64,000 nucleotides of DNA, taken from positions 77,124,437 through 77,188,436 of the forward strand of contig OX578136.1 of the NCBI GenBank assembly GCA_951213105.1. Direction: 5' to 3'. The position numbers were made by a program, and so were the translations under genes. The notes beneath the pieces were generated by a model. The model searched no databases. It saw only the letters and a list, made by a program, of their open reading frames with translations, and was not told where the DNA came from. The stretch is from Amaurobius ferox (taxonomy: Eukaryota > Arthropoda > Arachnida > Araneae > Amaurobiidae). Shown here one piece after another: positions 1 to 12,020 of this stretch. The stretch's first letter is position 1. Every line of letters begins with the position of its first letter.

Positions 1-1
1 G

Positions 2-389
2 GAAGAAAGTGATTTGATTGATTTTCTTGATGCTGGCAGAGAACCTCTTTCAAACGAGGAACTGATCGAGTTAGAAACAGAACGAGCACTTGATGAGGCG
101 CCAGAGCCAGAGCCTGCTATATGCCAACAGCTAACAGCAAGAAACTTGTCGAATGCGCTTTCATTTCGAGCAGGGAGTGAGCATCCTTCTTCAAAATGAT
201 CCCAACAAAGAACGCAGCGCTAAAGTGTCCCGAGGAGTAAACTCAGCCATTACCTGTTACAGAACACTGCAAGCGAAGCAGACAAGAAGCAGAGCAAAGC
301 AGACAACGTTGCAAGGCGAAGCAGACAACGTTGCAAGGAGAAGCAGACAACGTTGCAAGGCGAAGCAGAACGTTGGACCAATATTTTAA
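2..389 (+). pseudogene. Tigger/pogo transposase C-terminal fragment, frameshifted
   Basis: This is the C-terminal end of a pogo/Tigger-type (CENP-B-like) DNA transposase; the N-terminal part lies before the window. It opens in frame 2 with an acidic stretch ('EESDLIDFLDAGREPLSNEE') typical of Tigger C-termini. Family-like sequence then continues in frame 3 from about 153 ('NDPNKERSAKVSRGVNSAI'), so a frameshift lies near 140-165. The end of the gene ('TLDQYF', about 371-388) is the PCNA-binding PIP-box motif known at the C-terminus of pogo transposase, here scrambled by a 22-bp tandem expansion. No catalytic residue is inside the window. Family membership is inferred from the acidic tail, the DPN..ER motif and the terminal QTTLDxYF-like motif, and from TIR-like sequence downstream. 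Confidence 0.6.
294..376 (+). repeat. 22-bp tandem repeat inside Tigger C-terminus
   Basis: There are three full units (294-315, 316-337, 338-359) and a partial fourth (360-376) of 'gcgaagcagacaacgttgc' plus 'aag'. The unit encodes the K-Q-T-T-L part of the transposase's terminal PIP box. Because 22 is not a multiple of three, each copy shifts the frame. The last copy lacks two bases relative to the others. Confidence 0.9.
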
Positions 390-693
390 ACTGGGTCAAT
401 TCACAACAGCCGAAAGTGATGATGGCAGCATATTGTAGATTACTGATTCTTCATGTTAATGTTCGTCATCAGACTTTTTTTAATTGTATTTTTATTTTTA
501 TGTAAGCATTTTTACAGGAAATAAAAAGAATAAAATGCGTTATGAACTAAAATTATATTATTTTATAAAAAATTGGAACAGATCCAATTGAATTTGTATG
601 GGTTTGTATAAAATAATTGATTCGTTATACGGCTTTTCGATTTACGGCCAACTTTTCCGGAACGTATCTAGGCCATAAAGCGAGGTATGGGTG
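390..693 (+). mobile_element. 3' end of the Tigger element, with TIR
   Basis: AT-rich sequence after the transposase fragment ends in a GC-richer block at about 620-693 ('ggaacgtatctaggccat', then 'aaagcgaggtatgggtgta'). Its organisation resembles the 3' terminus of Tigger elements, which end in a 'GGAACGTA...AAAGCGAGG' type inverted repeat. The expected TA target duplication would be the 'ta' at 694-695. The 5' end is outside the window, so the TIR cannot be confirmed by pairing. Confidence 0.45.
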
Positions 694-695
694 TA

Positions 696-1798
696 TAAGA
701 AAAGTAAAAATAGGTTCGCAGCCTATTTTTTGCCACTAGTGCAGGACATAATATTATCCTAAAGCGCTCTGGTTATGTAATTTTTATATACGTTATGGAT
801 GGAAATTTTATTGAAGGCATTTTAATAATGGGCAACTTTGGTTGTCTTTATTTTTAAAGTTTTAATGATTTGACTTGTGTTGCATATGATTTTATTTAAA
901 CTATAAAACTGATGGGTTGTTTGTATGGAAATGTTTGGCGTTTTTTACATTTTCTTGAAAATTTCTGGAGTAACTAGATTTATTCAATTTTCTCTCATGT
1001 TCCGTATTGCTCAAGTCCATGTATATCATATTGACTCATATCATACATTATATTAGTAATATGCCATTTCAATAGCTATATATAACTACCACAGTGACAA
1101 ATATGACCGTTTTTACTAAATACATGTATATAACACTTATATTAGTAAGGAATCAGACAACTTATTTGGAGTCGGCAAGATGATTTTTTACCAGTTAAGC
1201 TATTGGAAACAAAACCATTATTAACTTATAGTTGAAATGAATCGTACTTTATATTTGTTCAGATTTGAAATGGGCATACAATTTCTGATCTGTAAGGGAG
1301 CTTCTTGATCCTCTATATTTTTCAGGATGGAATCTTTTTCAGTATTATTTATCCGGAAAATGAAACCATTACCATAAAACAAAGGTCCTGTCAAATACGA
1401 ATTTGAATATTATCCCAACATCATGTAGTCCAGTATATATAAACATCACGTTTCTTGGCACTTTTGTTTCAGGCGCAAACTGAGAGTAATTTGGATAAAA
1501 AAACAACTCTACAATTACCTTTCTTTTTTTCATTTTAAGCATATCTAACACACATTTATTTGTTTTTGGACGCATTTTACGATAAGAAGTATTAATATAA
1601 AAAGAACATTCATTTGTATATATTTCTATGTTATCTTAAGAGTTATCTATCAATTCTGGTTACTCAAAATATTTCGCATTTAATATGAAGAAAATATACG
1701 GTGAACCAACCACCCAATAAAATTTTTGGTCTGTGCTCTCAGTTATACTAAAAATAAAACAACAACACAAACAATTAACCATGCAGGTAAACGCAGTT
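696..1798. other. AT-rich sequence, nothing recognised
   Basis: No conserved coding motif, RNA gene or clear repeat was seen. The only open frames are short and of low complexity. Confidence 0.6.
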
Positions 1799-2099
1799 AG
1801 GCTATGGTCGTCGCCCAGGCGGTGAAGTGGATAGCGTCTTCGACTGCTGCCTCATGGGCTCGGGTTCGAACTCCGAGTAAGGCATGGATGTTTATTAAGG
1901 CAAGTCAGTCTTCCGCATTCTGGGTCCTAGTTTAAATGTGAAGCTGCACCCCCTCCGACCTTCGTCAGTGATGCTTGTTTGTAATAAACTCTGTTCTCTT
2001 GTCTTGTGTGTCTTTCTTCGTTCTTTCCTGAGTCACTGGTCTTGTATCGGCTGTTCCGAAACAGGAGGTCATTAGAAACAACAACAACAGGCTATGGTC
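1799..2099 (+). mobile_element. Complete tRNA-derived SINE with 11-bp target-site duplication
   Basis: The body at 1810-2088 is flanked by a perfect 11-bp direct repeat, 'aggctatggtc' (1799-1809 and 2089-2099). The 5' part has a Pol III type 2 promoter: an A-box-like 'ggcggtgaagtggatagcg' at about 1818 and a B box 'gggttcgaactcc' at 1862-1874. The 3' end is (AAC)n (about 2077-2088), the tail also carried by the other SINE family here, so both may use the same LINE partner. The tRNA-unrelated body holds pyrimidine-rich runs. It is the best-preserved SINE in the window and looks recent. Confidence 0.85.
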
Positions 2100-2455
2100 A
2101 CGACTCTCTAGTCTACAGATCCCTTGACTCTGATTCGACTTGTTATTCTGAATCTAAACACCGAAACGTATCTTAGAGAATTCATTTCAACGAACAGTGG
2201 ACAAAACATAAGTCTAAGCATGGTGCCAACTTGCTTGTATCATACGTGTTCTTATAATAAACAGATAAACAATGCTGAGTCCATGAACCGAACTATATTA
2301 TTTATCTATATTAAAGGAAATCAGGTTAACTTTTGACGCTGCTTTATGAACAGACGCCAAAACGTTCAATTCTGAAATTTTACATATAGCCTAATACGAA
2401 CGAAGTAAATTTGCAAGATGGGCCTAGAATTCTGACTTAAGTCTTAGTTAATTAG
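2100..2455. other. AT-rich sequence, nothing recognised
   Basis: A 70-codon open frame at 2124-2336 has no recognisable motif and is judged fortuitous. Confidence 0.5.
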
Positions 2456-4394
<1,939 letters not shown>

Positions 4395-5070
4395 AATTAC
4401 AGCACGTATGTGGTTAGGCATGTATTCGACAAGGTGCTGGAGAGCATTTAAGATAAGATAAAACCAAGTGTATTGTAAACTCCTGCACAGTTGATGACAG
4501 AGGAGATTGTTGTCGGATATGTCTTTCCAACACGTCTCAAACGTTCTCGATAGGATTTAAATCAGGACTTTGCAGTGGCCAGGGTACTTAGTGGAAGTCC
4601 GAGTCATGCTCTGTGAACCACTGTTGTATGGTTCCTAAGCGGTGGAAGGGATCATTATCGCCCATGAACGACCCTTTACCAGTGGAGTAAAAATGCAACA
4701 CTGCAGAGTTTACGTGGTCAGCAAGAATGTTCAAGTACTCCATCGATGACACTCGACCTACCATAAGCACCAGAGGTCCAATACAAAACCATCCGAACAT
4801 GCCCCACACCATGGTACCCCCACTACAACCTTTACCTGTGCAAACATGGCGTCATGGCGCCATTGGGTTCTCGACACACTTTCCATCTACCTTTATAAAA
4901 CAAGATATAGAGTGATTCGTCTAACCACTGAACTTTCTTCCAATCATCGGATGTCCAGTGACGTCGTTTCCGACACTGTAAACACATTTTCGTGTTTGTC
5001 ACTAAAATGGAAGGTTTTTGCAAAGGCATGCGACTGGCTACACGGATTCTCTGCAATGCGTATGCAATAA
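4395..5070 (-). pseudogene. Tc1-like transposase, decayed
   Basis: Remnant of an IS630-Tc1-mariner superfamily transposase on the minus strand. From N to C it shows the block around the first catalytic Asp ('WTSDDWKKVQWLDES', about 4915-4960), the 'MVWGMFGW..GPLVLMVG' strand (about 4750-4812), the second Asp block ('GDNDPFH', about 4655) and the third-acid block in another frame ('SPDLNPIENV'-like, about 4530-4570, with the Ser-Pro altered). The C-terminal 'LVEYMPNHIRAVI' block lies at about 4395-4440. At least two frameshifts and an in-frame stop break it. The N-terminal paired-like DNA-binding region is not recognisable, so the copy is dead. DDE spacing matches Tc1 (DD34E) as far as the shifted frames allow. 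Confidence 0.85.
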
Positions 5071-5437
5071 TTTGAACATATTTTTGGCAGACGTTTTCTT
5101 TAGTATTGATACTAGAGTCTAATTACTAACTCAATACTGAGATTACAAGAAAAATGAACTATTTCGGAAGCTTACATGAGTAGCAGTTTATGAAAGATGC
5201 GGAATATAATTATTATATGACAGGACATAATATAAAAGCTATATAAGCCAACTTCATGCACTAAATTAAAAACCATGCAATCAAAACGAACAGTAAAATA
5301 TTACAGTGAATGTAAAACAGCATAAATAAAATAATAACGAAAATGAGGGAACTAACCGGGTTTAGAAACTTTAAGAGATGTTTTCAACTAAATACAAAAC
5401 ACAATCGAATAAATGACTATAAAAATACCAGTGAATA
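5071..5437. other. AT-rich sequence, nothing recognised
   Basis: No clear feature. The stretch leads into the tandem repeat that follows. Confidence 0.5.
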
Positions 5438-5706
5438 ACCGAATACTGCCGAACTGGTTTAACATCTTATTATTGAGTTATATGTTTTAAACCGAATATC
5501 TTCAAACCAATTTACCCTCTTATAATTGAGCTATATAATGTAATTAACCGATTACCTCCGAAGCAACTTCCCCTCTTATTAAGTTATATAATGTTTTAAA
5601 CCGAGTTACTCCGAACCGGTTAAACCGCATATAATTGGGTTAAACAATGTTTTAAAATGCGTATTCAGAACCAATTCACTCTTTTATTGAGTTATATAAT
5701 GTTTCA
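5438..5706. repeat. Degenerate tandem repeat, ~55-bp period
   Basis: About five diverged units share the pattern 'accgaaTAnctncgaacc', then 'ctcttattgagttatata', then 'atgttttaa'. Unit starts are near 5438, 5490, 5548, 5600 and 5656. It is non-coding. Confidence 0.75.
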
Positions 5707-6239
5707 GAGAAATCTTTCTGAAACGCTTTGCTCTTTGAGCAGCTGCTTAACACTGTTTTAATTGCATAAAATATGCATGTCTTCAAAATGATAGAGAAAT
5801 AGAGAATAACATCGCTATGCTTTTAAAATAAACAAAGCTGCTATTTATAAGCTTGAAAGGCCAATAAAAAAACTTGTGCATGGAAATATAAACAGTGATA
5901 CCCAGATTTTATTGAGATTTAAGTAACATTTACGTTATGTTGAGTGTTTCAAGAAAATATATAAATTTCACAAGTTCTGAAAAATACAATTTTTTTACGT
6001 TGATTGGTGTCGACTGATTTATTAGAATGGGTCTACATTTTTTTCACTGAACTTATAGAGTGATTTTGAAAACGGCTGTGATGATGTTGCTATGCCCCAT
6101 AACTACTTAAATAGGGGGGATGGAATTGTTGTATTCAGTTTTGAAATTATATAATCAATCAGAAACATCTCCGAAGGAAGAATCATTATCTGACTGACTT
6201 TTCTGAAAAATATAGACTCTGTAAGGAAATCAGGTAACA
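5707..6239. other. AT-rich sequence, nothing recognised
   Basis: No feature recognised. Confidence 0.5.
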
Positions 6240-6345
6240 AACAAGGTTCAAATTACGGATGTTTAAACTTACCAGACACGGCCCAGACCATTGAGCTACT
6301 TGGATAGAATTTTTATCTCTTATAGTTGAAGTGCACCCTGCATTA
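6240..6345 (-). repeat. tRNA-like SINE relic, family S2 copy a
   Basis: On the minus strand the segment reads as an A-box-like 'gtagctcaatggtctgggc' followed about 40 bp later by a degenerate B box ('taatttgaacc'). It is preceded by the family-specific leader 'gataaaaattctatccaa'. The leader-plus-A-box combination recurs in copies near 6600, 37090 and 37490, so this is a dispersed tRNA-derived family and not a chance match. It is strongly diverged. Confidence 0.45.
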
Positions 6346-6540
6346 TATTTCTTTAGATAGAATTTAGATACCTTTTCTTTATCTACTTTTATATACAAGA
6401 TAGAACTCAATATGTCGCAATACGACACGAAGTTTAACATACATCGCTGGGTTTGAAAATCAAACGATGTCCATTTTTACACCAATAATAATTTGCATAT
6501 TTCAGGATTAAACTTTTGCATGCCATTATAAAGAAGTCAA

Positions 6541-6655
6541 GTCCTAACCAGGATTTGAACCGAAAATCTATGAAATAATCAAACAGCACTCTACACATTA
6601 ATCAGCGGGAGCGAAATTCATACCTCTTATAGTGTAAGTTGAACTTACAAACTTC
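6541..6655 (-). repeat. tRNA-like SINE relic, family S2 copy b
   Basis: The minus strand carries a B-box-like 'cggttcaaatcct' (about 6549-6561) and the family leader around 6605-6645 ('ctcttatagtg' on the plus strand, as in copy a). The A-box region is eroded. It has the same orientation as copy a, about 300 bp away. Confidence 0.4.
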
Positions 6656-7619
6656 ATTCTTCACATTCGCCTATTCCGTCTTATCGTATTTTCTATTTAT
6701 TTTTTTGCTACTACTACGGATGTGAAAGGAATTAAGGTACCCATCTACGTTCAGAACAATTTTTTTGAAAACACTTATTTTATTTTAATTTTTTTTATTT
6801 AGATTAATTGTGAAATAAAAATATGAAAATGCCTGAAAGTTTAGTTATACGCGTCATATTCTTTTATAACTTGTGTCATTTCTGTCAAATTTAGTGAAGT
6901 TTTACCGAAATGGATAAAACCATCCACAAAATTGCAATACGACAATCTTAATTTACCTTGAACTCAAAGTATATATAGGAATGGCCCTTGAAATGTATTT
7001 AAATCTAAGAGGAATTTTATACTGGACAAGAAATACAGCAATGATATGCGTTTAATACGGATATGTTTTCCAAATTTTGCAATCCTTCTCCTATAACAAC
7101 ATTTATTGAGATCGCATTTCACCCACATCAATACTTTTAGTTCATTTTGTGGTATACAAACAAAAACAAAGTTGAAATTAACATTTAAGAAACATATTTA
7201 ATTAATCTTAGAACATGGTCGTACATCGTATAGCCGTAAACATTGCATTGTGCCGTATATTAAAACCCACCATATAATCTTTAGCGTTAGTTCCTGGAAT
7301 AAAAAATATTAATATAATACTACGCAATTAACTTTACTCATTTTAATATTAAAATAAATATTTATTAAGCACCATACAATCACAATTGGAATACAACAAT
7401 TATACTTATACTATATTTAAGGAGAAGACTGGACATGTGAGACTAGGCATACAAAAATTCTTAAACTGATTATGACCTTTTATAATATGATTTGCACATA
7501 CCTTCTTGATGTCTTTAGACGTTTGTCCTGCATTGGATTGATAATCGAAACTTGTTTGTTTCACCATCTCTATATGACCACGGCCTCTTATTGATGCATA
7601 TCCGTATCTCGCTTGTTGC
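6656..7619. other. AT-rich sequence, nothing recognised
   Basis: No coding or RNA feature recognised. Confidence 0.5.
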
Positions 7620-7908
7620 ACCTGTCTGCGTCTGTGTGGAACTTAATGCATATATATTCTGACTGCACTGTATGCGTACCTTGATGCATATCGTTATGCA
7701 CCTGTGCCGAACTTAATGCATGTCTGAATCCCGACTCCAACTACTTTCTAACTATATTCTCCTCTGTATTGATCTGCCTCTGTAGAACCTTCTGCATGTC
7801 TATTATCGACTGTAACTGCACTTTTATCTCCAACTTTATTTTCCTCTGTCTTGATCTGGCTTTGTCGAACCTTCCTGTAGGTTGCCACCTCTTTTTGCCT
7901 GAGGTTGG
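7620..7908. repeat. Dispersed repeat family E, copy 1, left part
   Basis: It holds about three diverged ~95-bp tandem units with the pattern 'tgcatgtct', 'cgact', 'aact', 'attctcctctgt', 'ttgatctg', 'tgtagaacct'. A paralogue lies at 20840-21075. The copy is interrupted at about 7908 by the 5S/tRNA SINE chimera and resumes at about 8243. Confidence 0.7.
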
Positions 7909-7980
7909 GAAGTCAAGCAGCATCTGGCGCGGTTAGTACTTGGGTGGGTGACCACCTGGGAACACGGCGTGCTGTTAGCA
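7909..7980 (+). rRNA. 5S rRNA-derived fragment (3' ~72 nt)
   Basis: The stretch corresponds to about nucleotides 49-119 of metazoan 5S rRNA: 'gaagtcaagcag', 'ggcgcggttagtacttggg', 'tgggtgacc', 'cctgggaacac'. The internal control region bound by TFIIIA (boxes A, IE and C, about nt 50-97) is included, but the first ~48 nt are absent, so it is not a functional 5S gene. It runs directly into a tRNA-derived SINE. Compared with the uninterrupted paralogue at 21075, the 5S piece and the SINE lie together inside one inserted block. Confidence 0.85.
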
Positions 7981-8242
7981 TATTTCGAGCGCGGTAGCCC
8001 GGTGGTTTGCGCGCTGGATTTGCACGCTGCCACAACTGCCGCCGTGTTCATGCGGAGTACGATCACGTTAAACATGTGGATCCGTAAGTCCTTCCCAAAT
8101 GTTGGTGGTAGGAGAAGGAGGGTACGGTCCCTGTGAATGCTTCCCCCACTGGGATCCGGTCTAAATTGGGTGGCACTTCCCGACCGTCCAAACGGTTACC
8201 TTACACCTTTCTGGTAGGTCGGACGGTCTGCGTCTCAACAAC
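7981..8242 (+). mobile_element. tRNA-derived SINE (family S1) fused to 5S fragment
   Basis: It belongs to the same family as the array at 27.8-28.7 kb. The A-box region is present ('tagcccggtgg', 7995-8005). About 28 bp holding the B box are missing, because 'ttgcacg' joins straight to 'ctgccacaactgcc'. The body ('gatcacgttaaacatgtgg', then 'ggtggtaggagaaggaggg') and the 3' tail are complete. The tail forms a stem-loop (8-bp arms 'gaccgtcc' / 'ggacggtc') and ends in 'ctcaacaac'. With the tRNA B box gone, the adjacent 5S control region is the only complete Pol III promoter element. Confidence 0.8.
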
Positions 8243-8490
8243 AGCGCGTCTTAGGCGGTCATTGGTTGACCTCATGGAGATGCGACGGTAGAACTTCCTT
8301 ATTGGTTGAACTTTCAACCAATCTCGTGATTTCACCTTTATCCCCCTTTCTTATGGCTTCCTTGACCTCTCGGTCAGGCTCGCTATAATTTGGCGTCAAC
8401 CAGACTGCGCCCTTTGTCTGGCTTTTTAGATATCATAAATAATTATATAAACCTGTCTACGTGTATCCTGGTCTCACACATTTTAAAAGT
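8243..8490. repeat. Dispersed repeat family E, copy 1, right part
   Basis: It is homologous to 21080-21330: 'cggtcattggttgacc', 'acttccttattggttgaac', 'gacctctcggtcagg', 'agatatcataaat'. It resumes the repeat broken at 7908. Confidence 0.75.
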
Positions 8491-8759
8491 CATTGTCATG
8501 TATAGATTTTGTTCGCAGTAAATTGATTTTGATGCATTAGAATTGTGTGTAGAGTTTCACCGCTTTGTTTAAATTTCACTTATCTTATTACCCAATTATC
8601 CTTATTATCCTTATTATCCAATTTATAAAAAAAATATTAACGTATAACTAAATTTTCATGCTTTTATTTCACAGCTTACCTAAAGACAGTATAAAAAACA
8701 CTGTTTAAGAAAAATTTGTTCTGAAAGTAGGCGGATACTTTAATTAAAGTAATTTCAAA

Positions 8760-9635
8760 CACTTAAGTGTTTTATAATTTTTGAAGGAGAATCTTACTCA
8801 TTAACGACCTCCTATAATTAAACGTGCTACAATTTCATTAAATTATTAAAACGGATTATCTTTGTAGTACAGTACTTATAGAGTAATTCGGAGCTTTACG
8901 TGATTTCCATTTACGGGAGTATTATGTGGTCCGAATTAATTCTGTAAATGGGAACGAGTAATATTGTATCCAATTATAAAGTTGTTTAATCAGGCAGGTC
9001 CATATTGGAAAGTAAAATCCCTTTCTAATCGAGTTTTATTATTAGAAACGTAGACAATGATTGCTCCTAATTTTAGTCCTGTCCCGTTTACTTTTCCTTT
9101 GTTCTATTATTACTTTATTATTATGCTAAGGAAATATGTCAAAAGTCATTTTGAAGATTCGAGGTTTATTCATTTTTTATAATGGGAGTTTAAAAGTAAT
9201 ATTAGATAAAGATCATGGTAACTTACTAAAATTATGCTGGATTATTATATTTTCTTTATCGTACTGTACCTACTGAGCAAGTACGAGATTTAGGCGACTT
9301 TCATTTACGGCTTGCTTTCATAGTACCAAACAACTGCGTAAAAGAAGGTAAAACAATTATTCTATTCAGTTATAATGTTTTTTTAATTTTACCGGGATGT
9401 TATATCACAATCCGATTAACTCGTATTTTTACAAACGTAGACTCTAATTGTTTCTATTCTCCTAATATGGGTGTCCTTAATTTATTTTTCCAATCTGTGC
9501 TATTATTACGGAGGTATATCAAAACGATAATTTTGAACACTTACATTTTTTTTTCTTTTATAATGGAAAAATTTATCTTTCGCTGAAATGTTTTACTCAT
9601 TGACGAATATGACAATTAACTACCATTACAGATTT
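8760..9635. repeat. Diverged ~390-bp tandem duplication
   Basis: Two to two-and-a-bit units align: 'gtagtacagtacttatagag' near 8866 matches 'tcgtactgtacctactgagc' near 9258. 'aaacgtagac' at about 9048 matches 9435. 'tcttactcattaacga' at about 8790 is echoed at about 9592. Divergence is high, so the duplication is old. It is non-coding. Confidence 0.6.
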
Positions 9636-11202
9636 GGAACGCTTCCTAGTTCGTGCAACGAAACGGAATTTAACTGTGTTCAGCGAGAACGTTCAGCTGT
9701 GGAAAAATGTAACACTATCTCGTCAATTTCATTTCAAATAGACATTGTGCCGTAGTAAATGAAAAATTCTATATATAAAAAATTAAGATTGCAGTATGAC
9801 AGTTTGTGTTTTAAGTAATATACACAATTTAGCAAACACAGATACAAACATAATTAAAAAAAATGTACGAGATAGGCCTAGAAATGAAATTTTAGTTCTC
9901 ACCATATTCATGTGATATACTTTTATACCAAAGCATATCACGCGAATATTGTAAAAATCATGTAGTAGCTCTTCATTTAATTGCATATTATAAATGAGAT
10001 TATTAAATAGTAAACCAAACGAATATCAAACTAAATTATATCAAATGATGATTGCTTGAATTTTTTTAATGCATTTTCCGTCTACCGAAAATTATGCCAT
10101 TATCTTAAAAGGTATTTTGAAAATACATTCTGAAATCTGATAAATTCTATTTAAACTACTGTATTAATTTTATATTTTGATACGATCATGAATAAGTATT
10201 ATATTAAATTCAATTCATATATGCTTATTTGCCCATTTTGAATACTAGTGATGTTCAATTTTATGAAAAACCTTTATACATTTTGTATTTAAAAAAATAT
10301 TTTACGAATTTGAAATGTTCTATAAAAACAACACCTTACTCATAAAAAATGTTAATAAGTAAAATAATTAGTGCAAAGAATAAGGAAAAATAAGGAAATG
10401 TTACTTGAGTGTTTTCTTTTTTATAATAAATATCTGCGAAAATATATCTTTCCCGCTATCGTCCACAAATATTAATTTATACAATATTCAATAATATTAT
10501 ATTACATAACCTTTTACGCTATTATCCACAAATATTTTATATTTTTCTAAAGAAAGCTTTATAATTGAAATTCAAGTCAATTTAAATAGTTCCAGTTGCA
10601 CGAAATTTCGAAGAGTTGCTATGATCAACAGGTGATTCGAAATCTGAAAGCCATTCTCATGTAAATATTAGTTAAAACTAAATTCTTGTAATACATTTTA
10701 TTACATAAATTATAGCCAATAATTATATAAACACACTACGTTTGAGCATATAAGAAAAAATTCAATATAGATTTCATGAAATCGATATAAATATTTACCT
10801 TGCGTTGGATTTAGAATACTGCAATCGCAATATGCAAAAATTCAAATTCCGTATTTTGTGGATTTTACGTTTGAAAATACGTGTATATTATTAACATTGC
10901 TTTTATAATGATGTTTTTGTGGGTACATTTGCACATATCCAATTTTCGGGAGTTAATGCGTATTAATGAATTACTGCGAAATTTTCTCTCCGAATAAACC
11001 CAAATTCTTATTTTTTTTCTAGATGTATACGTATATACAGCACTAACATTTATTTACAATTAAAATACTTTAGAAACTTATATGAGTTGAAAAATCGAAG
11101 TTCGATCCTAAAATTTCGCTATGAGTGCTTTTTCCCAGCTAATAAATTAATTATTTTTAAACATATCATACAGATTTTAAAGTAAACCAATACTTATTAT
11201 TT
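9636..11202. other. Very AT-rich sequence, nothing recognised
   Basis: Short poly-A and poly-T runs only; no motif-bearing frame. Confidence 0.5.
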
Positions 11203-11335
11203 AAAAATATATGTAATGTATACATTTACATATGTAATACATTCGTAATGTATACATTTAAAAACATATGTAATGTATACATTTATTTATATGTAATGTA
11301 TACATTTCATTATTTAAAAATATATGTAATGTACA
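11203..11335. repeat. Minisatellite, 'atgtaatgtatacattta' units
   Basis: About five irregular units of 22-34 bp are built around 'atatgtaatgtatacattt'. The core 'atgtatacat' is palindromic. Confidence 0.85.
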
Positions 11336-11765
11336 GCTTAAAATATCTGTAATTTATATCTGCGAGTTCATATGCGTCTATTGTGACCAATTTCGCAATC
11401 AATGTACAAGCTTGAGTCTCCAGGTATGTTGCTAAAATACATTATTATCATCCCTCAACTCTATTAACATCTATTGGAAATTTTAAAGTAGGTAGATTAT
11501 ATACTTATTACAGAATATTTTACAATTCATTTATTTATGACCATTGTATTATGGTAAAACGACTCTGGTAGTTAATACTTTTTACGAAAACAGAAAATTC
11601 ATAGATGAAATATATGCGAACATTTCAAAAGTTATACAACTTTTAAAAGTTTTACAACTTTGCAATAATATTATATTTTACGAAACAGTGACTTTCACAT
11701 ACCTTTCCGACTTTGGCAGTTTCTCCTATTTAAATAGTCACCCTTTATGATAGGTGATATATATC
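11336..11765. other. AT-rich sequence, nothing recognised
   Basis: A 68-codon frame at 11544-11750 has no recognisable motif. Confidence 0.5.
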
Positions 11766-12020
11766 CCTTCGGGGCTTCAGCATCGCTTTCGAAGTACGAG
11801 GAAGCGCGCTTCGTTCTGCTAGCGCCGCAGACGAAAAACTCTCCTGTAACTAAGCTATCGTATCGCCTGCCAGGTGAAGACAGTGAACCAACTCTGACGG
11901 TAGGCGGGTTTTAGGGCTGAAGTGAGCGCCCTCACATCTGAAGGATTACGGGGCGAGGACAATCTGTCGTCATCCTAAGAAAAAGTGGAGGTGTGGCATA
12001 CATCATTTATTTCATGCAGG
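11766..12020. other. Unexplained GC-rich island
   Basis: About 250 bp with base composition far above the surrounding DNA. It contains the perfect palindrome 'gaagcgcgcttc' (11801-11812) and an inverted pair 'cgcctgcca'/'tgacggtaggcgg' (about 11865-11910). A 28-codon open stretch on the plus strand ('ILRKSGGVAYIIYFMQ') runs into 'atgcag|gtaaag' at about 12018, a good-looking splice donor. All three plus frames have stops upstream in the island. It could be an untranslated or short exon of a host gene, an RNA gene, or a fragment of an unrecognised element. Confidence 0.35.

Noticed and set aside
7909..7980. Functional 5S rRNA gene
   Set aside because: The first ~48 nucleotides are missing and no T-run terminator follows.
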